Shown piece after piece: positions 15,101 to 28,800 of a stretch of 64,000 nt of DNA (positions are counted from its first letter, which is position 1; the number at the start of each line of letters is the position of its first letter). Position numbers and translations under genes: made by a program. The stretch spans positions 86,896,670-86,960,669 of the forward strand of contig OX352773.1 of the NCBI GenBank assembly GCA_947095535.1, given 5' to 3'. The notes beneath the pieces were generated by a model. The model saw only the letters and a list, made by a program, of their open reading frames with translations, searched no databases and was not told the DNA's origin. This DNA comes from Poecilobothrus nobilitatus. Its lineage: Eukaryota > Arthropoda > Insecta > Diptera > Dolichopodidae.

Positions 15101-15888
15101 AAAAACTGTATAATAATAGAATTATGTATGGATTGTTTAATCATGGTAATGTTTTCTCCTAATAATATGCAATCTTTTTCAATAAATTTTCTTTGACAAT
15201 TCATATTAGGGCTATAGCTTCAAAACTCACAACCTCCACTTTTTAAAAAAAATTTGTGATAGATATAGAAAATTGAATCTTGTGTTATTTTTCATTTAAA
15301 ATTAATTGGTTAAGCAAAACTATCAAAATCCTTTATAAATTTAGGTTTAAAAAATGATATTTTTTTTTTAACTCACAAGCTTCAGCGATTTGGCTAAATC
15401 AAAACTCACAAAACCGACTGCATTAGTTTAGAGTGGAGCTTGTTAGTTTTGAAACTAGACCCTCATATTTAGTATTCATTATTATAATTTTGTCATGTAA
15501 AAAAAAAAATGTTTTGTTTTTTCTTGAGGTGAAAACTTTTTCAAACGTCATAGCTATCTATGTTTTTGAAATTCAATTGCATTTTAAAGCGTATAAAAGT
15601 TTGCTTTTTAAAATGAAACGATTGAAATGTAAAAGAAAATTCGGAATAGGTATAAATTATTATTTTGAACACAACTGTACTGTACATCCGTTCATATAAA
15701 CATACAGATATAGTATATACATACATATGTATGTCCATACAAAATATATTCTTTAATATACAGATTAAATTACGTGAAGGTTGACTACTTAACATTTTTT
15801 TTTATTATAAATAATTTGAACACCATTATAATATGTACATGTTATTTTATTATTTTTTGATTTTATTGCTTGTAATTCTAGATTGGAT

Positions 15889-15903
15889 CAGATCAGATCA
15901 GAT
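15889..15903 (+). repeat. GATCA tandem repeat
   Basis: Three consecutive GATCA units. A related GATCT doublet appears near 4550. These are simple repeats. Confidence 0.6.
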
Positions 15904-17079
15904 GCTGCAGATTATTTTAGTTTTTCTTTTTTGTTTAAAAAACTCTCTAAATGCTGTGTTGTTAAAAATACAATAAATAATAAATAGACAAACAAAAACG
16001 GAATAATCTGAATTGAAGCTTCTTTGTTTTTGTTTTAACTGTGAATAAAAAAAACATGAACTTGGACTTGGATTTTTCTAATTAAATTTTTTCACCTTTT
16101 TTTTTTGGGGTAGAGTATACGTAGTCTTGCAAGTATGTACCCATGAATATATACATACATAAGTACATATTTTTTTTAAAAAGATACAATCATATAATTT
16201 TAGTGTTTGATTTTATCTTTGAACAAGCATAAGATAAAGTGCGTTCAATAAAATTGAAAATTTTATAAAAACAAAAACTTGAACATTTTTATTATGGTTG
16301 TTATTAATTTTATACTTGTATTAGAAACCAGACGGTAATTTATTCATATATTTGATGAATACATATTTTGTATCTAAAATTACATTAACAAAAAACTCTT
16401 ACGTATGTAAATTCTTCTTCTTTTTTGGCTCAACATGCTATTGTAAGACGAAATCTAATCCACAAAGACATGGTTTTAAAAATAATAATAAGTTGAAACA
16501 TACACCTACTAAGTCATAGCTTTACATTAAACAGAATTATATAATAAAATAATTCAATAAAATCCAGAATACAAAATAAGCCACATTAATAAATAAAAAG
16601 TATAAAATTTTTCAATTTCTACTATGGGTAAAATATGTGTCTCACTTCTTAAATAACAGTAATCTAATTGTGAGTAAAAATTTGATAAAAAAAAATTTAT
16701 ATAGATACTTTAATATTTTCATTATTAAGACATTATTGTTTCAAGAAATAATTTAGTTAAGTTTTATTATTAAAGTTCCGTAAGGGAAAATTAGACGTCA
16801 AAAAAAAAAAAATTAAATAATTATCTCAAACCTTGCTATTACATCTAGGCTACAATAAAAATGAAAAATTTGTAAATTTTAAAAGCATATATGCTAGTTA
16901 GTTTAAATCTGCATTTACACATAGATTTAATTTTTAGCAATCAAAATTAAAAACAAGTACATAAATGTAACGCTAAGTCGATGCAACCGACTTATTAACA
17001 CCCTACACCTAAAAAATTCAAATTAAATTAAAAACCCATAAGTTATTTTAGATCATTAAAAAGATAAATGCTTATACAA

Positions 17080-17690
17080 TCCTTGTTCAAAATTTCAAGT
17101 TTCTATCTTTTTCAGTTTTATTAAATTCGAAGATATGTTTGTGTCCAGCTACCCGAAGCACCACTCCAGTTCATCTCAATTTTTAGAGACATAGAGAAAA
17201 CATTACAGAGAACACCCTTGCACCAATTTTAAAGTTTCATCTTAATTGATTTTGGAGCTATGCTCGTTTGCTCTTTGGCTAGCTTGGAAGCTTCCAAAAT
17301 TCAAACATATGGTATAAATTATTTCAAATATCAGTTTTCAATTTTAAAGGAAAGAAAACATGACAGAACATCCTTGTACCAAATTTAAAGGTTCTACCTT
17401 TGTTAGTTTTGAAGATATACTCCTTTGCCCTTGGGCTCATTTGGAAGCTTCCAAAAATCCAAACCCATGTACCGAATTTTCCCAGATGCAATCCCCTTAC
17501 TTTCGTAATTAGTAACCTAATATATAAATTTCATCAAGATAGCTTTATTAGTTTTTGACTTATCGTGAGAACGAAAGGACATACATGTGCATATCTAACT
17601 TGCTTCCTTTTGGTGGTTACAAACACCATACCAAAATTAATATACCCTATACTTTAGATGAAGGGTATAACATATGAGGAATCTTATATT
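17080..17690 (-). repeat. Dispersed repeat, copy 1
   Basis: This segment is the reverse-orientation relative of 35808-36330. Shared pieces include the 'tttggtggttacaaacacca' block (about 17610), the 'ctttattagtttttga..ttatcgtgagaacg' block, and repeated units built around 'ggaagcttccaaaa' and 'aaatttaaaggttctacctttgttagttttg'. The internal unit of roughly 110-150 bp occurs two to three times. No open reading frame spans it. Such repeats with runs of TGTCCGTCC-type sequence are common in insect genomes; the family was not identified. Confidence 0.7.
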
Positions 17691-19462
17691 CCCAAGCTTA
17701 CTAGGTACATGTTTGTTCGTTCAAAAATTTTTAATTTTTTTAAATTAAAAACCTATTAGAAAAATAATAATACATTTGCATATATATGTATATATTATGG
17801 ATTATGGAATATCAAAAAAAAAATAAAACAAGTATAAGCTTTTTCAATTAATTATTGTTACATAACAGGACTTGTTTCAGAATTCAGATGCTTTTAACTG
17901 TTAATGATAAAAAGAAACTGTCAACAACGCCGACGGTTATTCTGGTATTAAAGCAAAAAAAAAAACAAAATACAAATAAATCTCAAAATAATTTTATTAA
18001 ACTGGATTTCGGTTACATATAAAAAAACAACGAAAATAGAATTTTCTAAAATGTAATAAAAAAAAAAAAAAACAGAATTCAAATAAGAAAAAGAATTAAA
18101 AATAAAAATAAGTGTAGGTTTTTCATTTACATAATCTTATTATGATTCAAAAGTAATTAAAATTGTAATAATCAACTATAGTTATAAATCCAATAAATTA
18201 TATTTTATTACATAAATAATCAAAATAAAAAATAATTACCCATGCCACATTAATTGGTTTTACAATATATGTATGTATGTACATATAAACTATAAACAAG
18301 TTAAAACTGTGGAATCAAGTGGAATATTATTTTACATAAGTACTGTATCACAATTAAGTAAATGAAATTGTAACAAAATTTTGTTTTATAATTAATTAAA
18401 TCTTCAATTCTTCAGTCCAATGAAATTCAAAATATTATATAATTACAAGTTAATATTTACTTATGTATATACATATTACATATGTATGTAATTTTTCGTA
18501 AATGTTGTTTTCGATAGAAAAATGCATTTAGTATAGGTAGGTCCATTCCATACATATCATACGTATAGTTAATATCTTCATTATTTCATCTTTAGCATCT
18601 ACAAAATTAAAAAAAGAAAAAAAAAAGAAAACGCAATGAAATTCATAAAAACAATCTAACCTAGACTTATTTTTATTCATTTTACACTTTTCTATTTCTT
18701 TTTACTTTTTTGCATCTTTTTTTTTTTTTTTTTTTGGTTTATTTATATAATGTTAAAAGAAAATTCTAACCGGTATTAAATAAAATAATTTAATTGAACA
18801 TTTTGTAGTTACATTGAATAGCAGCAAAAAAAAAAAAAAAGAAAATTCAATCAAACATTAACATAAGGTCAATATTCTTCTTCCTAGAAATAATATAATT
18901 ACGATTTACATTTTTATTCAACTTATGTAATAAAATTTGAAATTGCAATCTACATACTTACATACATATATAAACGCACAGTAATATAAGTTATACAAAG
19001 TTGTTATATTTTAATCGGTTGATACCATTTCTATGTAAAATACTAAGCATATAATTAGGCATTAGTATTAAACACGACTTAACTATTCTTCCTATACCAG
19101 CTTTAAACTGACAAAAGTAATATTTACACATACATATGTATATACAATGTTACTGAAATAATTTACTAACAGTTTTTTCAATTTCTTGAAAATTAAGATT
19201 TGAATTATATTTTTTGCAATTTGCTGTAATTATTGTGGTTTTTTTTTTTCATTATTTCTTTGAAAAAAAAATTATTCTTATTAGAATATTGTTTACTCAG
19301 ATGTTCCTATAGATATATTTATATACAAAAATACCCGACATTTATAAAAGAAAAAAAACAAAATTATTATTACTTAAATTTAATTTTTAACAATTTTTTT
19401 TTTTTATATAATTGATATTGATTATTAATTTGTTTTAATTTTTTTTTTTTTTTTGTTCATAG

Positions 19463-19879
19463 ACATTCACTGCCTGGTGCAACAGTCATTTACGTAAAGC
19501 TGGCACCGCTATTGATAATATCGAAGAAGATTTTCGTAATGGTCTTAAACTTATGTTATTATTGGAAGTTATTTCTGGCGAAACATTACCAAAACCAGAT
19601 CGTGGAAAAATGCGTTTCCATAAAATTGCTAATGTTAATAAAGCATTAGATTTTATTGCATCAAAAGGTGTACGTTTAGTATCCATTGGTGCTGAAGAAA
19701 TTGTTGATGGCAATTTAAAAATGACATTAGGTATGATCTGGACAATTATCTTGCGTTTCGCTATTCAAGATATCTCAGTCGAAGAGATGACCGCTAAGGA
19801 AGGTTTGCTATTATGGTGTCAACGTAAAACAGCACCATATAAAAATGTTAATGTGCAAAACTTCCACTTATCTTTCAAG
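19463..19879 (+). CDS. Actn: Actn exon: CH1 and start of CH2
   Basis: 139 codons in phase 0, between a TTCATAG acceptor and a GTAAAT donor. It opens with T-F-T-A-W-C-N, just inside CH1, and continues through D-F-R-N-G-L-K-L, the K-I-A-N-V-N-K-A-L core and [12 protein letters not shown]2 begins near codon 113 with K-E-G-L-L-L-W-C-Q. This is the actin-binding half of the protein. Confidence 0.97.
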
Positions 19880-22800
19880 GTAAATATATATATATTTTTT
19901 TTTAAGTTTTTTTTTTTTTTTTATTAATTTTTTATAATAATATTATTATATAGGATGGTCTTGCATTCTGTGCCCTTATCCATCGTCATAGACCAGATTT
20001 GATTGATTATGCCAAGCTCTCCAAAGATAATCCATTGGAGAATTTGAATACTGCCTTTGATGTAGCTGAAAAATATTTGGATATTCCTAGAATGTTGGAT
20101 CCAGATGGTATGTATCATTATATTATTAATTTTTTTAATTATTTTCAAATAAATTTACTAATTTTAGAATATAAAATAATTTAAGGATAAAAAATAAAGT
20201 TTTTTGTTAAATTATTTTTAATCAAAATATTTGTATAAAAAATTTTTATTTTTTTTTTTTTTTAAATTTACAATAAATTTAAATTTAAGTAAAAATTAAA
20301 TTCCAATTAAAATATAGATTTGATCAACACACCAAAACCGGATGAAAGGGCTATTATGACATATGTATCATGTTATTATCATGCTTTTCAAGGAGCGCAA
20401 CAGGTTGGAAAACCAATGCGTGTCCCCGTACCCCAAAGAATTACTACTACTTCCGATTACCATAAAAATTTACATGCCCAGAATGTGTCTAAACAATTAT
20501 ACGATCATTTACAGTATCTCAAAAAACATGTTTGTTCATAATATACAAAAAAAAAGAAAATTCTATACATTATACATACGCTATAATTTATGTCCTTAAG
20601 TGTTGTTTTTTTTTTTCTGTTTTCATATTATCATATTATTCAACGTATTCTTCAACCGATTTACATATACATACGTATTTTATGCCTTTGTTATTTATTA
20701 ATTTATCGCCCTGCCTTCCTATCGATGTTTGTAATTTTTTGATTACTTTTACAAATTTTAATATTTGTTTTTTTTTTTTTTTATTACATATAAGTATTTT
20801 TTTTTTAAATGTTTTTGAATTATCCAATTTACAACATTATTTATCAATAAAAACTTCTGTACATAAAATTCAAAACAAAAATATTTATAATTGCCTATAA
20901 TTATGCAATAATATTTTGTACAAAAAAAATGCTATATATTTATAAATAATAATTTTATTTAAAAATTTAGCAACATATTATGAAGAAAAAGAAAAAATTG
21001 ACTAAACAAAAAAAAAAAAAATTTAACTTTCAATTCTAATTTTTTGACATATTACATACCTACATATTTTTAATCTATCTGTCAATGAATTTAATTTTAT
21101 CTCTTCTCAAAATTAGGTTAACAAAGTAATATTTTAATTAATTTTTTAGGAATTAATTTTAAATAAACGAAATTGGCTAATATTTGCTATAATTAACAAA
21201 CAAAAGAAAAAAAAAAATGCGCTACAATAGATAATAATTAAAAAATAAAAAAAAAAATTACAAAATTTTACAAAAATAAACAAAATTAAAAATTAAACAA
21301 ACAAAATACCACTATTTGCTATATATAATAGATATGATCAACACACCAAAACCAGACGAAAGGGCTGTTATGACATATGTTTCCTGTTATTATCATGCTC
21401 TCCAGGGGGCACAACAGGTTGGAAATACAACATACGTACCTGAACCTACAAGAGAATACGAATACCATCCGAATTATAAATATAATGTGACTAAAAAAAT
21501 AGATATATCCCTACCAATTAAAATGAATATACACGAAAAAAAGAAAATTGTGTTTGCTGTTTGTTTTTTGGAATGACGTGTTTTTTTTTTTTTTTCTTCA
21601 TTTTTTACGCTATCCATTTGATATCTTTTCTATTTTGTACACAAAATTCAAAACAAAAAAATGAAATTGTGACAATTATTTTCCGTTTTCAATTAATTTG
21701 GTTTTTTTCTTAATTAATAGAAATAAATTTAGATTACAATATAGAAAAGCTTAAATTCATTGATATTTTGACATTTCTTATAAAATTAAATTAAAAAAAA
21801 AAATAACCGTTTTTTGCCTTTATGTGTGTTAAATATGATCACATAATAATATTATAATATAAAGGAGTGATTCAAAATTTTAAAACTGCTTTCTTTTTTT
21901 TTTGTTTTTTTTTTGGTTTTTTAGTACGTAAGTACATTTATAAACCTATAAATGACATTTACATCAAAAAATATGTCTATTTTAATACAAAATAAAATTT
22001 AATAAAATAACAATTTGTAACTATATAAACAGTTTAGTTTTAACATTAAAAAAAAAAAATAATATTAATTTAAACAAGAAATATATTTGAATATACATAT
22101 ATAACTATATATGTGTACATATATATTTTATTTATTTTATTTATGAAATTCCGAAAAACAAGCGAAATTGAAGCGATTATATTACTAAAAACTGTTCTGT
22201 TTTCTGCATGGTTTTTTTTAACTATTAAATATTAATAGAAAACAGACATTATTGTTTACTACTTATATTTAATACTGCCAATAACAAAATGCTTATTTTA
22301 AAATTTTGAATAATAATTTTAGGTCCACTCTCCCCGCCCCCAATTAAAACAAAAATATATCGTTTAGTTTTGACTTAGACTGTTTTATAATAAATATAAT
22401 ATGTACTTAGATAAAAAAAAACTTAGCATGAACTTTGAATGTTTTGAAATGAAAATTCAATTCAGTGTTGATTAACATAAAATTTCTTTAATTTTTTTAA
22501 AGATTTAAACTAATTTTTGAAATTATTAAAAACATATTTTTGCATTAAATTTGTTATTTAATTATAAATATAATGAAAAAAAAAAAAATCAACAAAAATT
22601 GTAATTAAGACTGTGTGCTTTTTAAAGTTTGTACCAATATAACTTTTATTTTATTCTTGATACATTTATGCATTAAATAAAAATTTTGATTAATTTTAAA
22701 AATTGCCCTACGAACTCTTGAAAGACGAGAGGAAATTGGAATTAAAATATATATATTTTTTTTTATGTTTATTTCGTCGGGTCTCATCGGAAATGTCAAA

Positions 22801-25800
22801 AAAAATATATTTGATTTCGTCAAAATCGAAAAAATTAAATTGTCAATTTAAATTGTCGATACAATGCAACAGTAACACAATGTCTTGTGTAATTGAAATT
22901 AAAGTTAAAGTTTATAACAAATTAAAAATGAATAAAAAATAATATTTTTTTTTTTTTATATTCATCAAAACTTGCCTATATTCGTTTATTATTTAACAAA
23001 AAAAACTCAAAATAACAAAGAATCGAAACGGGTGAACAGAAAATTTTGAGTGATATTTTAGATCATGAGACTAATGTGTTGACCACATCGTAAATGCATT
23101 TCCGATGAGGGGGTTCATTAATATTTATACGTTGTCCTTAAAATCAGAAATTATAATGTAAAAAAGATTTTACAATATGTTAGGAGTGTTTGTTTTTTTT
23201 AACATTACTAGACTCATCAGTATAGGCATTAGTAGTGTTGAAATTGTCTAGACAACTCTTGTTTAAGCTTCTGATTTGTTTTAATATTTAAATGGATTTC
23301 TACAGAAATTATCAGCGAGTTATATTATTTAAAAAAATTCTTATTTTTATTTCAATAAAAATGTTTATATAAAAAACAATTTAAAAATTAAAAAATGTTA
23401 AAATAAATTGCAATTTTTGTTTATTTTTTTTTTTTTTTTTGCTAAAGTATCGAAAAATAAAATAAAATAAAAATTAGGTATCTGTTGTATTTTTAATAAA
23501 TTAAATTAATTAATTTTTTTGTATTTTTAAGAAACTAACATCTAACTAATGTTTGTATTATTATGTTTTTTTTTCGTTTTTTTTTTTTTTTTGTTTTTTT
23601 GTTTTTTTTTTTATATCTTATTATTTTTGCGCATCGCTAACAGATTTGCAGAATACAGCAATGCCAGATGAAAGGGCTGTTATGACATATGTATCATCAT
23701 ATTATCATTGTTTTAGTGGCGCACAAAAGGTCGGTTTTACAAATACAAATAAACACACAAACAAAGAAACAAAACAAAATATATAAATACGAGTATTTAA
23801 AATAATAAAAAAAAAAAAATTATTCTAGTCTAGTATTTCTTTTCGTTTTTTTCCCCCACAATTTTTAATAACAAACACCTTCAATTACCAAATTATTAAA
23901 ATATATGTACATACATAAAAAATAGACTTTATCGTAAAAAAATATTAACATTTATTTGAATATTTCAGATTATCTTTTAATTTATTTTTCTTAACTTGTA
24001 CACATTAAATCATATTAAAAAGGATATATGTAATAGAAAAATTTTTATGGTTTTGTTTTTTGGTTTTTTGGTGATTTTAGACCGTAAATTAATTATTAAA
24101 TAATTTAATTCAAGATAATTTAGTTGCGCGGTTTTATCATAACAAATTTTATATTGAGAATATATTTTAAAATGATTGGCAATACTTAACTGCAATACAT
24201 GTTATATAAAAAAAAATCAATATTTTAACAAATATTATTTTGTCTCGTTCTGATTTTTGAAATTTGTATTTTAAAAGTTAAATAGTTCTGCTGCCTTACT
24301 TTCGTTAAACGAAAATCGCATTCGAAAATTGAAAATCGCAGCGTTGCGAATGCAAAATTAAATTATTTATATTATATAATGTTTACACAGTTAGACACCA
24401 GTAGCAAAATTTTAATTTCCCATTAGCAACCCTACGATTTTCGATTTTCAAAGTTCCAATTTCGAATGCGATTTTCGTTTTGCGAAAGTAGCACTACGCG
24501 GTAAGGCACCTGATTTAATATCCTGTCAGTTTTATTCGACAAAATAAAATTTAAAATTGAAAAGGAAACAATTTGCCAGCTTTTAATATACTTTTTTTGT
24601 ATCTATTACAATCCACGTTTAACGATTTTTCTATAAATTCATCTGAATAAATCCGTATTCATTACAAAATAATATTAAACATCAATAAGAAATGAAGTTT
24701 TTTTTAATTTTTTTTTATGAATTTTTAAATTCTAAAATTACAGAAATTTATTTGTCAGATTATTTAATATTAAATAAAAACCAGGGTGTACCTCTTCATT
24801 AAAAGTTATATTGTCTCTGTAAAGTATTCATTTTTCACATTAGGAACATTTACACAATCACTATTATATTATATCCTTTTACCTGAATAAATTTTTTATT
24901 TAAATACAATAAAACACTACATAAATATAAAAAAATAATTTTTTTTTAGTTCATTAATTATTGGCTTTTTCAAAATTTTATAAACAAAGTTTGCATTATG
25001 ATCGTAATTTATTAACACTAATAGAAAAACGTTGTCAAAGTTATTTTTTAATTAATAAAAAAAAAAAAAAACGTTTTATCAAAATTAGTGTAATAAAAAT
25101 AAAAAAAAAAACTTTGTTTTTAATGTTTGGCTGTAAATTTTAAAATTATTTAAAAAAAAATGCTTTAAATTTTGCTATCGTCCGTTTGTTTTACTATTGA
25201 AAAAAAAAAAAAATGTTTATGACAAAATAAAACAAAAAAAAAAATACCCCCAACAAAATTAATTTTTTATTATTTTGTCCACCTTTTTGTCCAAAATTAC
25301 TCAAATAAACCCTAAATACTTAAATATACTTAAATACACACTATTTATGTAATATCCTTTTTTTATTTAATGTTTTTTTTTGTTTATTGTTTCGAATTTT
25401 ATTTTTAATTTAGTTTAATTTAATTTTGATTGTTTGTTTTGTTTTGGATGAAAAGCAAAAAAAAACGTGTTTTCGTCTCTCGTCGTCTAATCAAACTTTT
25501 ACAATAAAAACGTGTATATTACAAAAAAATTCAAATAAAAAAACATACGAATCACATATCAAAAAATCCGTCCTTATTGATGTATTCCTGCTCCGCTCAA
25601 TATGCTTCTTATCTTGCCAATATCCTATTCTATTAATTTTTTTGTAGTATTCTTTTTGATAACGCCTTAAAAAAAAGTAAAAAAAAAAAGAAAGAAAACT
25701 ATACACAAAATTAAAAATTATAATAAATTTGTTGATTAAACTTTTTTTTTTAAATTCAATAATATTGCATATATTTAGGTGCAAGAAAATTTTTTCATTG

Positions 25801-28800
25801 GTTTTCTTTCTTTTTTCAACTTAAAATTATCGTAATTTTAACTAATGAATATCTTTTTTTTTCTATCTTTTCTCTCTTCCACACTTTGTCTCTTCTATTT
25901 TTTTTTTTTGGCTTTCTTATTTGGGAATTCAGGCTGAAACAGCTGCCAATCGTATTTGCAAAGTTCTTAAGGTCAATCAAGAAAATGAACGCCTCATGGA
26001 AGAGTATGAGCGTCTAGCAAGTGATGTAAGTATTATTTAAATTATAAACAAAAGTCTAGTTGACTAGAAAGAATAAATGGCAAATTGTAATCGTAATCTT
26101 ATATTTAAAATTGTATTTTAAATTTTTATTTATATTCTTAGTTACTTGATTGGATTCGTCGCACAATGCCATGGTTAAATTCCCGCCAAGCTGATAATTC
26201 ATTAGCTGGTGTACAAAAGAAATTGGAAGAATATCGCACTTATCGTCGTAAACATAAGCCACCACGTGTTGAACAAAAAGCAAAACTCGAAACCAATTTC
26301 AACACATTACAAACAAAATTACGTTTATCAAATCGTCCAGCATATTTACCAACTGAAGGTAAAACTGTAGCTGATATTTCAAATGCATGGAAAGGCTTAG
26401 AATTAGCTGAAAAAGCATTCGAAGAATGGTTATTAGCTGAAACAATGCGTTTAGAACGTTTAGATCATTTGGCACAGAAATTCAAGCATAAGGTAAATAT
26501 ATTTTGAAAAAGAAACATTTTATTAGATTATTAGATAATTTTGTTTAAAATTTTTAAATTATGTATAATTTTTTTTAGTGCGACACACACGAGGATTGGA
26601 CACGTGGTAAAGAGGAAATGCTTCAATCTCAAGACTTCCGTCAATGTAAGTTGAATGACTTGAAAGCATTGAAAAAGAAGCACGAAGCTTTCGAATCAGA
26701 TTTAGCTGCACATCAAGATCGTGTAGAACAAATTGCTGCCATAGCTCAAGAATTAAAGTAAGAATTATATTTTTCTTTCTTACTTTCGTAAATCTTTACA
26801 TTTAATTTATATCATCATTTATTTATTTGTTTATATAGCACACTTGAGTACCACGATTGCATCTCAGTTAATGCACGTTGTCAACGTATTTGTGATCAAT
26901 GGGATCGTTTAGGTGCATTAACACAACGTCGTCGTCAAGCTTTAGATGAAGCTGAACGTATTCTTGAAAAAATAGATATTCTTCATCTTGAATTCGCCAA
27001 ACGTGCTGCACCATTTAATAATTGGTTGGATGGTACACGTGAAGATTTAGTTGATATGTTTATTGTTCATACAATGGAAGAAATTCAGGGTTTAATTCAA
27101 GCTCACGATCAATTTAAAGCAACATTAGGTGAAGCTGATAAAGAATATAATTTAATTGTTGGTTTAGTACGTGAAGTTGAATCAATTGTAAATCAACATC
27201 AAATACCTGGTGGTCTTGAAAATCCTTACACATCATTAAATGCACATCAATTATCACATAAATGGACTGAAGTACGTCAATTGGTACCACAACGTGATCA
27301 AACATTAGCAGCTGAATTACGTAAACAACAAAATAATGAAATGTTAAGACGTCAATTTGCTGATAAGGCTAATTCAGTTGGTCCATGGATCGAAAGACAA
27401 ATGGATGCTGTTACAGCAATTGGTATGGGATTACAAGGTTCATTAGAAGATCAATTACATCGTTTGAGAGAATATGAACAAGCAGTATATGCATATAAAC
27501 CACATATTGAAGAATTAGAAAAGATTCATCAAGCTGTACAAGAATCAATGATCTTTGAAAATCGTTATACAAATTATACAATGGAAACATTGCGTGTTGG
27601 CTGGGAACAATTATTAACATCAATTAATCGTAATATTAATGAAGTTGAAAATCAAATTTTAACACGTGATTCAAAAGGAATAACACAAGATCAATTAAAT
27701 GAATTCCGTTCAAGTTTCAATCATTTTGATAAGAATCGTTTAGGACGTTTAACACCAGAAGAATTTAAATCATGTTTAGTATCATTGGGTTATTCAATTG
27801 GTAAAGATCGTCAAGGTGACATGGATTTCCAAAGAATTTTAGCTGTTGTTGATCCAAATAATACTGGTTTTGTACATTTTGATGCTTTCTTAGATTTCAT
27901 GACAAGAGAAAGTACTGATACTGATACAGCTGAACAAGTAATTGATTCATTTAGAATTTTGGCTTCTGATAAGGTGAGTGAAAAATATAAGATTGTAATT
28001 TAATTATCACACAAAATGTAAACTATCGATATCATATTTTTATACAAAGTTAAGATTAGATATATTAAATTTCATTTCGGTTGAAAGATTTTTTGATTTT
28101 TTGAAAAATATAAAAATAATCATACAATGTAATTTCAAACATTTATGCAATTTAATTTAAAATATATAATTTTTTTTGTATCAAATGATATAATGTCAGT
28201 AATCTTTGGCACTAAAAAGAATTTGTAATTGTCATTAACAATACTAGCACAGAACATTTATAGTTTTAATATGTAAATTCAATGAAAAAGTTTAAATGGA
28301 ATTTTGAGGCATATAAATTGCTCATTTATTACAAATACGATTTAAAATGATACATGCCCAAGTAAATAATAAGATATTAAAAAATAATGATCATTCTTCC
28401 AAAAGTAAAGAATAAAATCCACAGGAAAACACGAAAACGCACAGCATTTAACAAAATAAAATGAAAATATAAAATTAAAAGTCCAATTCTTTCAGAAAAT
28501 AAAACAAAAACTATCAATATGTTTCGATTAGTATAAAATATATGAAATTTAGTAAAATTAGAATAGAATCTACTAGAAAATTGCATAAAATATTTGGTGG
28601 GCAAATTTTAGAACAAACTATTTTTAAAAATTTGTTTGTCTGTTACAAAAAAATTTCCATAATAAGTCAGAATATAGAATGTAGAACAGATTATTTTTTT
28701 TTTTATAAATAAAAAAAAATATTTAATATTTTTTATATTAATATTTATTAATTAATTTTTTTTAATTTAAATATTTTATGCTACTTTTCTTTCTCTTTTC

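Larger units (their letters stand above)
1..19462 (+). other. Gene-free AT-rich stretch, probably Actn intron 1
   Basis: No convincing coding exon was seen on either strand. Open frames here are short, A/T-homopolymer driven and match no family I know. The first Actn exon in view starts in mid-protein at 19463, and about 38 residues of the usual N-terminus are missing. No exon encoding the acidic E-E-E-W-E-R type N-terminus was found here, so this DNA is most simply intron 1 with the start upstream of the window. It contains microsatellites, a MITE at 8191-8466, a hairpin at 6877-6911 and a dispersed repeat at about 17080-17690. The intron assignment is inference. Confidence 0.5.

Noticed and set aside
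15433..15699. 88-codon open frame on the plus strand
   Set aside because: No family resemblance, overlaps an equally long antisense frame and lies in the presumed Actn intron.
20532..20900. 122-codon Phe-rich open frame after exon A
   Set aside because: Intronic and homopolymer-driven; composition is that of T-rich introns, not protein.
22605..22942. Overlapping open frames in the intron between exons B and C
   Set aside because: Short, low complexity, present on both strands, and no splice partners that keep the Actn frame.
27114..27623. Antisense open frames over the large Actn exon
   Set aside because: Mirror frames of a strongly conserved coding exon, created by its codon pattern.
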